This document shows positions 1 to 5,404 of a stretch of DNA of 5,670 nucleotides, piece by piece. Numbering within the stretch: the first letter of the stretch is position 1; each line of letters starts with the position of its first letter. The notes beneath the pieces were generated by a model, which worked only from the letters and a program-made list of their open reading frames with translations, was not told the origin of the DNA and did not search any database. Made by a program: the position numbers and the translations under genes. The stretch lies in the NCBI GenBank assembly GCA_938001985.1, contig CALLBE010000152.1, forward strand, positions 1 through 5,670, given 5' to 3'. Source of the stretch: an uncultured Verrucomicrobiales bacterium (GTDB taxonomy: Bacteria > Verrucomicrobiota > Verrucomicrobiia > Verrucomicrobiales > Akkermansiaceae).

Positions 1-22
1 TTAAAGATTAAAAAGGTTCTAA

Positions 23-685
23 TTAACTACGCCTACGACATGCCATTAGGCTCAATGAACCCAAACCCAATAGTAATAAACTAGTCGGCTCTGGAACAGC
101 GGCAACGCCCGTGAATGTAATATTATCTGCCCCAGCTTGGAAACCTCCAACAGTGGTAGTGGCCAAAACCCTGACGGTATAATCACCCGCAGCTAAGTTT
201 CCAAAACCAGCGGTAAAGGAAGCCACAGTTGTCGTTAAGGCTAGTGCTGTTGCCGCATTAATCCCTGATGTAGGAGCAAGCGCTGTTGCTGCATCAAACT
301 CAGCGAGTGTAGTGAGTTCCCCTGCATATACCTGAATAAAAACATTGCCGTTAGTATTGACACCGTCTGTTCTTAGCATCGCATCGACCGAAAGAGTCCA
401 GTCCAATGTAGCGTCCGTTATTGTGACATTCTGAAAAAAGTCATTAGGGGCCACATTAGTTGGCAGAAGCTGGTAATGATCGCTCAAACCAGCAAATAAA
501 TCAGTGCCATCCTGAATGATCGGGAATGTCGTTGAGGTCTGCCACCCTCCTGAAATTGCCGCTCTCCTCCCATGGTTTGCATTATCAAGGATTGAGTTTG
601 TAATAATATTGACTGCGTTTGAAGAGCCTAAGAATAACAGTAAGGCTAACATTTTTATACTCATAATACGGTATTTCATATTCAT
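23..685 (-). CDS. Exported PEP-CTERM sorting-domain protein, function unknown
   Basis: The 220-residue product has the two ends of an exosortase substrate. At the N-terminus, Lys/Arg residues precede a hydrophobic core (MLALLLFLG) and SSNA, a likely signal peptidase site after residue 24. At the C-terminus, VPEP (197-200) is followed by a hydrophobic segment (about 202-215) and a basic tail, CRRRS. Such proteins are exported by Sec, held in the membrane and cut by an exosortase, and are often linked to surface polysaccharide. The middle is Thr/Ala/Gly-rich, with alternating beta-type patterns (TLDWTLSVDAML, VFIQVYAGEL, DYTVRVLATT, DNITFTGV), so a secreted beta-sandwich is plausible. AATALA occurs twice near residues 133-148. 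I do not recognise the family. The start is uncertain: GTG 694 and ATG 685, 679 and 664 are in frame and none has a Shine-Dalgarno sequence. No terminator is visible in the 22 nt left after the stop. Confidence 0.85.
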   Translation of the reverse strand: MNMKYRIMSIKMLALLLFLGSSNAVNIITNSILDNANHGRRAAISGGWQTSTTFPIIQDGTDLFAGLSDHYQLLPTNVAPNDFFQNVTITDATLDWTLSVDAMLRTDGVNTNGNVFIQVYAGELTTLAEFDAATALAPTSGINAATALALTTTVASFTAGFGNLAAGDYTVRVLATTTVGGFQAGADNITFTGVAAVPEPTSLLLLGLGSLSLMACRRRS

Positions 686-694
686 AATGCACAC

Positions 695-725
695 TGAATA
701 GCCTAGAAATCACAAACTCAGTCAA
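695..725 (-). promoter_or_regulatory. Weak promoter-like sequence before the PEP-CTERM gene
   Basis: On the minus strand TTGACT (720-725; 5 of 6 to TTGACA) is followed after 19 nt by TATTCA (695-700; 3 of 6 to TATAAT). The -35 element is good, but the -10 is poor and the spacing is long. No terminator hairpin is visible between the map stop and this site, so the downstream gene could also be read from map. Confidence 0.25.
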
Positions 726-766
726 GTCTATTTTGCTTTATATCACCCCAATTGCGCTTAAAACCG

Positions 767-1573
767 TTAATAAGAATTTAAACCCAGCTGCTCTAGAGGT
801 GCCTCACGAGGTCTAGCTGTCAGAATGAGAGGCTCTCCCTCTGTGACAGCCACGGTGTGTTCAAAGTGCGCTGACTTTCGCTTGTCTTTCGTAATAGCCG
901 TCCAACCGTCCCTCAACATTTTCATACGAGGCGTGCCAGCATTCACCATTGGCTCAATGGCCAACACCATACCAGGTTTTAAGGTTACGGAAGCCCCAGC
1001 AGGTCTGAAGTTTGGAATCTGTGGCTCTTCATGTAGCTCTTTGCCGACTCCATGCCCCACGAATTCTTTGACGATAGTAAAGCCATGTGGCTCAACAAAC
1101 TCAGCAACAGAACCACACAAGTCCGCAAGCTTACCGCCTGGTCTCGCTCTATCAATGGCCTGATATAAACTCTCCTCTGTGACAGCCAATAGGCGCTTTG
1201 TTTCGTGATCAATCTCACCCACTGGCACCGTCGTCGCGTTGTCTCCAATCCAGCCGTTTAACGTAACGCCGACGTCGATACTCACAATATCCCCATCTTT
1301 CATCACAAGGTCAGAGCCGATGCCATGAACAATCACCTCGTTAAGGGAAATGCAAATGTGTCCGGGAAAACCACGGTAATTGTAAAAGGTAGCCGTTCCT
1401 CCTGTTTTCTTAATTAACTTCTTAGCTAATTCGTCGATCTCACGGGTTGCCACTCCAGGTTTAACGGCAGCTCGAAGCTCAAGCAACACATCGCGAGCGG
1501 CTTCGCAGGCCACCTTGTGTTCAGCGATTTCATTCGGAGTGCGAAGTCGGATTCTATTTCTTTTTTTTGCCAT
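767..1573 (-). CDS. map: Type I methionine aminopeptidase
   Basis: Map removes the initiator methionine from nascent proteins in the cytoplasm when the second residue is small. The product has 268 residues, about the size of the E. coli enzyme (264). The pita-bread fold is complete and all five metal ligands are visible by motif: Asp100 (VSIDVGV), Asp111 (GWIGDNATT), His174 (FVGHGVGKELHEEPQ), Glu207 (AIEPM) and Glu238 (HFEHT). The catalytic histidines His83 (IVHGIG) and His181 are also present. The N-terminus starts MAKKRNRIRLRTPNEIAEHK, a short basic leader before the usual KTPEEIEKM-like helix. It has no zinc-finger extension of the eukaryotic type. ATG 1573 is the only plausible start. The AT-rich sequence just before it is the T-tract of a terminator-like hairpin, so expression probably depends on readthrough from secY. 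The map-secY pair is common in bacteria, often followed by infA, which is absent here. Confidence 0.97.
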   Translation of the reverse strand: MAKKRNRIRLRTPNEIAEHKVACEAARDVLLELRAAVKPGVATREIDELAKKLIKKTGGTATFYNYRGFPGHICISLNEVIVHGIGSDLVMKDGDIVSIDVGVTLNGWIGDNATTVPVGEIDHETKRLLAVTEESLYQAIDRARPGGKLADLCGSVAEFVEPHGFTIVKEFVGHGVGKELHEEPQIPNFRPAGASVTLKPGMVLAIEPMVNAGTPRMKMLRDGWTAITKDKRKSAHFEHTVAVTEGEPLILTARPREAPLEQLGLNSY

Positions 1574-1575
1574 AT

Positions 1576-1602
1576 AAAAAAGGAGCCCTCAATGAAGACT
1601 CC
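1576..1602 (-). terminator. Intrinsic-terminator-like hairpin ending 2 nt before the map start
   Basis: The minus strand reads GGAGTCTTC, ATT, GAGGGCTCC, then TTTTTT. This folds into a 9-bp stem (two of the pairs G-U) with a 3-nt loop at 1582-1602, followed directly by six T at 1576-1581. That is the textbook form of a Rho-independent terminator. It could end the operon after secY or act as an attenuator ahead of map. The only SD-like sequence for map, GAGGG, lies inside the 3' arm, 12 nt from the ATG, so the fold would also hide it. A smaller inverted repeat (GCTAAA/TTTAGC, 1618-1630) lies just upstream in the transcript. Confidence 0.7.
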
Positions 1603-1634
1603 ATAGTAATGATTAATGCTAAAATTTAGCTTAA

Positions 1635-3140
1635 TTAATTCATGAAAGTTGTCACCAAAGCCAGAATGGCAAGGGCTGCAATCACGGTGAATAAAACACC
1701 GACACTGGATTGTGAAGATGTCGCTTCCCCTGTCTTAGCCGCGGCATAACGCTGCGTACGGTTAGCACCTTTTCCTTGTTTGAAAAAGCCATCGTACTGC
1801 TGTGAAAGTAAGTATGTTTCCACTTGTCTCATCACATCTAAAAGAACACCCACCATGATTAATAATGACGTTCCGCCTAAGAACTGAGTCACCAACATTG
1901 GGATGTTTAACCACTCCGCAACAATTGCAGGGAGGATGAAGACAGCCGTTAAGAAGATAGCACCAGCAAAGGTCAATCTCGTCATGGTAAAGTCTAAGAA
2001 CTTAGCGGTAGGCTCACCTGGTCGAACACCTGGGATATAACCACCGTTACGCTTAAGATCTTCAGCAATTTGCTTTGGCTGGAACATTGTTGCCACCCAG
2101 AAAAAGGCGAAGAAGAAGATCATCATGGCTGAGAATAGGTAGTAGAACCAGTGACTTGGTGCAAACCACTCCATCACATTATTAGCCGTTTGTGAGTCTC
2201 CTCTGAATATCATTTGAACAAATACCATCGGTAAGGTCAAAAGTGCAGAAGCAAAGATAATTGGCATCACGCCCGCGTAGTTAAGCTTCAATGGTAAGTA
2301 CTGTGTTTGTCCCCCCATTTGCTTACGTCCTACAATACGTTTTGCATAAGACACCGCAATACGGCGTTGTGATTCCGTAATCGCAATCACTGCAGCAATC
2401 ACCAATAGGAAGAATCCTGTGAGAAGTACTAAGATCAAAGCGCCAAAGTCAGCTTCCTCACCCGTAACAAAACGAGTCCAAGCCATTGCCAGCGCTCCTG
2501 GGAAAGCGGAGATAATATTCACGGTAATAATAATCGAGGTCCCGTTACCGATCCCACCTTCTGTCATCTGATCACCAATCCACATGAGTAGCAAGGTACC
2601 TGAGACAATGGTTAATGTTGTCATCACTGTGAACTGCCAGCCTGGATTTAATACCAACGGCTCTTCTAAGCCTGAGAACATGTAGTTACCCACTGCGTTT
2701 TGCAAGAGTTGCGCGCCTAAGACACCTTGAACTGTTGCAATCACGATGGTTAGGATTCTCGTGTATTGATTGATTTTTTCACGTCCACCATCTTCACGGC
2801 TGAGTTTAGCAAAAGGTGGCCAGATTACATTCAGCAACTGCATCACGATCGAAGCTGAGATATAAGGCATGATCCCTAGCGCAAAGATACCACATTGCTG
2901 AAGACCTCCACCTGAAAAAATGTTTAACATCGCCATGGCTCCAGACATTCCATCGTCAGCCTCTTTAGACTTCTCGATCCAATTGCCTAAAGCTTCCTGA
3001 TCAACACCTGGAAGCGTTACGAACACACCCAAACGGATAAGGAAAATCATTCCAATGGTGTACAAAATGCGATTACGCAATTCTGCAACGTTCCATACAT
3101 TTTTAAAGGGGCCTAGTATACCACCCGATTCTGCACTCAT
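1635..3140 (-). CDS. secY: Sec translocon channel subunit SecY with extra C-terminal membrane segment
   Basis: SecY forms the inner-membrane protein-conducting channel with SecE and SecG and receives substrates from SecA or the ribosome. The 501-residue product is longer than E. coli SecY (443). TM1 is at about 24-44. The plug and TM2 region includes NIFSGGGLQQCGIFALGIMP, and SecY signature 1 lies at about 84-103. Signature 2 (WIGDQMTEGGIGNGTSIII) is at 187-205. The cytosolic loop with QRRIAVSYAKR (258-268) and the loop KRNGGYIPGVRPGE with conserved Arg373 are the SecA/ribosome contact sites. The usual SecY ending, YLLSQQYDGFFKQGK, is at about 443-457. After it come a basic/Ser-rich linker and a strongly hydrophobic stretch at 479-500, a likely eleventh helix. 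There is no Shine-Dalgarno sequence before ATG 3140. map follows 61 nt downstream. Confidence 0.97.
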   Translation of the reverse strand: MSAESGGILGPFKNVWNVAELRNRILYTIGMIFLIRLGVFVTLPGVDQEALGNWIEKSKEADDGMSGAMAMLNIFSGGGLQQCGIFALGIMPYISASIVMQLLNVIWPPFAKLSREDGGREKINQYTRILTIVIATVQGVLGAQLLQNAVGNYMFSGLEEPLVLNPGWQFTVMTTLTIVSGTLLLMWIGDQMTEGGIGNGTSIIITVNIISAFPGALAMAWTRFVTGEEADFGALILVLLTGFFLLVIAAVIAITESQRRIAVSYAKRIVGRKQMGGQTQYLPLKLNYAGVMPIIFASALLTLPMVFVQMIFRGDSQTANNVMEWFAPSHWFYYLFSAMMIFFFAFFWVATMFQPKQIAEDLKRNGGYIPGVRPGEPTAKFLDFTMTRLTFAGAIFLTAVFILPAIVAEWLNIPMLVTQFLGGTSLLIMVGVLLDVMRQVETYLLSQQYDGFFKQGKGANRTQRYAAAKTGEATSSQSSVGVLFTVIAALAILALVTTFMN

Positions 3141-3147
3141 AATTTCT

Positions 3148-3175
3148 ATTAAAGTCTTTTTTTTCTCTGTGTAAA
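3148..3175 (-). promoter_or_regulatory. Candidate sigma70-type promoter just before secY
   Basis: On the minus strand, TTTACA (3170-3175; 5 of 6 to TTGACA) is followed after 16 nt by TTTAAT (3148-3153; 5 of 6 to TATAAT). The spacer contains a run of eight A. A start about 7 nt past the -10 would fall at about 3141, next to the secY ATG at 3140, so the transcript would be leaderless or nearly so. The region is AT-rich, so a chance match is quite possible. Its position just after the hairpin at 3181-3208 is suggestive. Confidence 0.3.
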
Positions 3176-3180
3176 CAGAA

Positions 3181-3208
3181 AGTGAGGAAGTCCTAAAACT
3201 TCCTCACT
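3181..3208 (-). terminator. Hairpin between rplO and secY: possible terminator or attenuator
   Basis: AGTGAGGAAGT and ACTTCCTCACT form a perfect 11-bp stem around a 6-nt loop. In the transcribed (minus) direction the stem is followed by TTCTGTTTAC, a T-rich but interrupted tract, so termination would probably be partial. The hairpin could separate the ribosomal-protein transcript from secY-map, or act as a processing or 3'-end-protecting structure. The hairpin itself is directly visible. Its role as a terminator is inference. Confidence 0.55.
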
Positions 3209-3220
3209 ATTTTGATTAAA

Positions 3221-3232
3221 TGTTAATTAACA
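3221..3232. other. 12-bp perfect palindrome after rplO
   Basis: TGTTAATTAACA is a perfect 12-bp inverted repeat that begins about 10 bp past the rplO stop. It is made almost wholly of A and T, so chance is a good explanation. A small operator is possible, but nothing in the window supports it. Confidence 0.25.
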
Positions 3233-3242
3233 TTGCTAAGCA

Positions 3243-3719
3243 TTACTCAGCTGCTTTTTCAGCAGGCTTTCTAGAAAGTTCAGTGAATGAACCGCCTTGT
3301 TTCGTAATTGCCTCTTGAGCTGATTTACTAATTTTATCTAAAGAAACGGTGAATTTCTTTGTAAGCTCACCATTGCCAAGAAGCTTCACTGCGTCGTAGA
3401 TACCCTTAACGAGACCTACTTGACGCAACTCTGTTTCTGTAATCGCAGAACCGCAGTCAAAACGCTCTTCAAGCTGACATAGGTTAACGATCGCAAACTT
3501 CGTTGCAAATGTTGTGTTGTTAAAACCACGTTTTGGTAAACGACGGTGAAGTGGCATTTGACCACCCTCAAAGCCCACACGAACGTTACGTCCTGTACGA
3601 GCCTTTTGACCCTTGTGACCTTTACCCGCAGTTTTACCAAGACCTGAGCTCTCACCCTTACCAAGACGCTTGATACGGTGTTTTGCTCCTTTGTTGTATG
3701 TTAAAGTATGAAGTTTCAT
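3243..3719 (-). CDS. rplO: 50S ribosomal protein L15
   Basis: L15 is a late-assembly large-subunit protein whose extended N-terminal arm threads through 23S rRNA. The product has 158 residues, slightly above the usual 144-150. Residues 1-66 are the Gly/Lys/Arg-rich arm with RLGKGESSGLGKTAGKGHKG, QKARTGR and the highly conserved GFEGGQMPLHRRLPKRGF. The globular domain follows, with the C-terminal L15 signature at about 111-143 (VKLLGNGELTKKFTV and AQEAITKQGGSFTEL). The last eight residues, KPAEKAAE, are an extra charged tail much like the one on S5. The start at 3719 lies 9 nt after the rpsE stop, with no Shine-Dalgarno sequence (TAACATAAT precedes ATG), so translational coupling is likely. 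The rpmD gene normally found just before rplO is absent. Confidence 0.98.
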   Translation of the reverse strand: MKLHTLTYNKGAKHRIKRLGKGESSGLGKTAGKGHKGQKARTGRNVRVGFEGGQMPLHRRLPKRGFNNTTFATKFAIVNLCQLEERFDCGSAITETELRQVGLVKGIYDAVKLLGNGELTKKFTVSLDKISKSAQEAITKQGGSFTELSRKPAEKAAE

Positions 3720-3728
3720 ATTATGTTA

Positions 3729-4445
3729 CTATGCTTTAGCTGTCTCTTCTGTTGTTACAGCATCAGCAGACTTCATTGATTCTTGCTTTGCTGTCTTTTT
3801 ACCACGTGCTGAGTAGATTTGGTCTTTAGTCTTGAGCGAGCCCAATGCTTTTAAAGTACCTTTCACTAAGTTCGCGTGGTTCTTAGAACCAAGGGACTTA
3901 CCTAAGATATCTGTAATACCAACGGCTTCACATACAGCACGTACTGAACCACCTGCAATAATCCCTGTACCAGGACATGCTGGCTTCAAGAGTACTTTCG
4001 CACCGCCAAATTCAGCGTAAACTTCGTGAGGAATAGTTCCGTTAACGATCTCCATCTTCGCAAGAACTTTCTTGGAAGCTTCGCTCGCTTTGCGGATACA
4101 GTCAGCCACTTCGTTTGCTTTACCAAAGCCGAAGCCAACTTTACCTTTTTTATCACCTGAAACAACAAGCGCTGAGAAGCTGAAACTACGTCCACCTTTA
4201 GTCGCTTTCGCACATCGGTTAATAAATACAACTTTTTCTTCAAGCTCTGGGCCGTCACCTTCTTTGCGGTCATCACGACGAGGACCACGTCTTTGGTTGC
4301 GACGATCGCCACCAGGACCACCAGGTCCGCGGAACCCGCCAGGTCCACGAGAAGGACCACCAGGTCCACGAGAATCAGGTCTACCTTGAGCAGGCTGACC
4401 ACTGTTAGCTGCTGGAGCCGTTTCTGATTTTTTTTCTTCTGACAT
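3729..4445 (-). CDS. rpsE: 30S ribosomal protein S5 with long Gly/Pro/Arg-rich N-terminal extension
   Basis: S5 sits near the mRNA entry channel of the small subunit and affects decoding accuracy and helicase activity. The product has 238 residues against about 165-170 in E. coli. Residues 1-67 are an extra low-complexity region: an acidic/Ala start (MSEEKKSETAPAANSG), heptad-like RGPGG repeats at about 26-46, and an Arg/Asp-rich stretch (RRNQRRGPRRDDRKEGDG). The S5 core begins near ELEEKVVFINRCAK (68-80). The family signature spans 84-120, including GGRSFSF and GKVGFGFGKANEV. The second domain holds AEFGGAKVLLKPACPGTG (144-161) and GGSVRAVCEAVGITDI (165-180). The tail of about 25 residues is Lys/Ala/Thr/Glu-rich and lies beyond the usual end. 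ATG at 4445 is the only reasonable start. The 12-nt gap from rplR has no Shine-Dalgarno sequence. rplO follows 9 nt downstream, with no rpmD between. Confidence 0.97.
   Translation of the reverse strand: MSEEKKSETAPAANSGQPAQGRPDSRGPGGPSRGPGGFRGPGGPGGDRRNQRRGPRRDDRKEGDGPELEEKVVFINRCAKATKGGRSFSFSALVVSGDKKGKVGFGFGKANEVADCIRKASEASKKVLAKMEIVNGTIPHEVYAEFGGAKVLLKPACPGTGIIAGGSVRAVCEAVGITDILGKSLGSKNHANLVKGTLKALGSLKTKDQIYSARGKKTAKQESMKSADAVTTEETAKA
4339..4374 (-). repeat. Direct repeat coding for the RGPGG heptads of S5
   Basis: The 15-mer CCAGGTCCACGAGAA (plus strand) occurs at 4339-4353 and again, identically, at 4360-4374. The copies are 21 nt (seven codons) apart, and both encode the SRGPGG unit. 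Related, more diverged CCAGGTCC and CCACCAGG units continue to about 4311-4330. The pattern looks like in-frame tandem duplication inside the disordered S5 extension, where copy number could change without shifting the frame. Confidence 0.8.
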
Positions 4446-4457
4446 TACTTGAGGAAA

Positions 4458-4814
4458 TTAGAATTTAAGACCTGCTTCACGAGCTGCATCAGCAAGTGCC
4501 TTAACTTTACCGTGGAAGAGGTGTCCACCACGATCAAATACAACAGTCTCGATTTTAGCCTCAACAGCTCTTTTCGCGACTAACTCGCCCACTTTGGTTG
4601 CGAAAGCAACATTAGCGCCATTCCCTTCGATTCCTGCTTCAACAGTTGAAGCCGAAACAATTGTCTTCTTCTCAATATCGTCAATGATTTGAGCGTAAAC
4701 ATTTTGATTAGAGAAGTGAACTGCCAAACGAGGTCTTGCAGCGGTTCCTGAAATCTTTTTGCGAACACGACGATGTACGCGTTGGCGGATAGCTTTTCGA
4801 TTAATTTGTGCCAT
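4458..4814 (-). CDS. rplR: 50S ribosomal protein L18
   Basis: L18 binds 5S rRNA and helps attach it to the central protuberance of the large subunit. At 118 residues it has the usual bacterial length. The N-terminal tail (residues 1-28) is strongly basic, with [21 protein letters not shown], as expected for 5S rRNA contact. The core follows with the family motifs [17 protein letters not shown] at 30-46 and [19 protein letters not shown] at 91-109, then the canonical ending AAREAGLKF. The 30 nt before the ATG are AT-rich (ending ACGAAAA) and have no Shine-Dalgarno sequence, so initiation may rely on coupling to rplF or on an A-rich leader. The stop codon is 12 nt before the rpsE start. Confidence 0.98.
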   Translation of the reverse strand: MAQINRKAIRQRVHRRVRKKISGTAARPRLAVHFSNQNVYAQIIDDIEKKTIVSASTVEAGIEGNGANVAFATKVGELVAKRAVEAKIETVVFDRGGHLFHGKVKALADAAREAGLKF

Positions 4815-4844
4815 TTTTCGTAAAAATTATTGAATGTTAATAGA

Positions 4845-5384
4845 TTATTTACCCACTGACTTACCAGCTTTACGGCGAACATACTCACCCACGTAGCGAA
4901 TCCCTTTACCCTTATAAGGCTCTGGTTTGTAATACGCGCGGACTTCTGCAGAAAACTGCCCAACTAATTGTTTGTCAATTCCTTCAACCTTAATCTTAGT
5001 GTTGCCATCAATGCTTACGTTCAATCCTTCTGGGATTGGGTGTAATACAGGATGTGAACGGCCAATGCTTAAGTCGATGTTCTTGCCTGCTATCTTAGCA
5101 CGGAAACCCACACCAATGATCTCAAGCTCTTTGGTGTAACCTTCTGAGACACCAATGATCATGTTGTTAATCAAAGAACGGAAAGTACCATGTAAACAAC
5201 GGTGCTCTCTTGAGTCAGAGTCTCTTTCGACAAGAACTTCTGAACCTTCTACTTTAATTGAAACTCCTGCTGGGAATGCTAATTCTAGCTTTCCTTTAGG
5301 GCCTTCGACGTTAACTAAGTCACCGTTAACAGCGACCTTAACTTTATCTGAAATTGCGATTGGTTTATTACCTACTCGTGACAT
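4845..5384 (-). CDS. rplF: 50S ribosomal protein L6
   Basis: L6 binds 23S rRNA near the factor-binding region of the large subunit (the sarcin-ricin loop and stalk base). The 179-residue product has the normal family length. It starts with the classic MSRVGNKPI and has the two repeated L6 folds: the first at about residues 10-80, with VNVEGPKGKL and RCLHGTFRSLINNMI, and the second at about 88-175, with ELEIIGVGFRA and SHPVLHPIPEG. The L6 signature PEPYKGKGI is at residues 154-162, followed by the basic tail YVRRKAGKSVGK. I chose ATG at 5382-5384 because of the family N-terminus and the AAAGGA ribosome-binding site. An upstream in-frame TTG would add nine residues that do not match the family. 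It lies between rpsH (20-nt gap) and rplR (30-nt gap). Confidence 0.98.
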   Translation of the reverse strand: MSRVGNKPIAISDKVKVAVNGDLVNVEGPKGKLELAFPAGVSIKVEGSEVLVERDSDSREHRCLHGTFRSLINNMIIGVSEGYTKELEIIGVGFRAKIAGKNIDLSIGRSHPVLHPIPEGLNVSIDGNTKIKVEGIDKQLVGQFSAEVRAYYKPEPYKGKGIRYVGEYVRRKAGKSVGK

Positions 5385-5390
5385 ATTAAA

Positions 5391-5396
5391 TCCTTT
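5391..5396 (-). promoter_or_regulatory. Shine-Dalgarno sequence of rplF
   Basis: The minus strand reads AAAGGA, then TTTAAT, then ATG at 5384. The 6-nt spacing is good, and the site fixes the rplF start at MSRVGNK rather than at an in-frame TTG nine codons upstream. It is the only convincing Shine-Dalgarno sequence I can find among the gene starts in this window. Confidence 0.75.
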
Positions 5397-5404
5397 CGTT
5401 AAGA

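Noticed and set aside
686..694. GTG start of the PEP-CTERM gene
   Set aside because: It adds only MCI before ATG 685 and has no ribosome-binding site. The signal peptide is complete from any of the following Met codons, so an ATG start is simpler, though not proven.
825..1163. Plus-strand open frame inside map
   Set aside because: It is fully antisense to map, whose catalytic residues are intact, and its translation has no recognisable domain.
1561..1568. Run of eight T (A in map codons 2-5) as a possible frameshift site
   Set aside because: It codes for Lys-Lys near the map N-terminus and the frame downstream is intact and complete, so no programmed slippage is needed.
4072..4389. Plus-strand open frame rich in Pro and Arg
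   Set aside because: It is the antisense image of the Gly/Pro/Arg-rich 5' part of rpsE. The biased codons there remove stops on the other strand. It has no family match or ribosome-binding site.
3986..4402. Minus-strand open frame overlapping rpsE in another frame
   Set aside because: Its low-complexity Val/Leu/Lys product is a frame shadow of rpsE. The same applies to the frames at 3416-3664, 4580-4963 and 985-1248.
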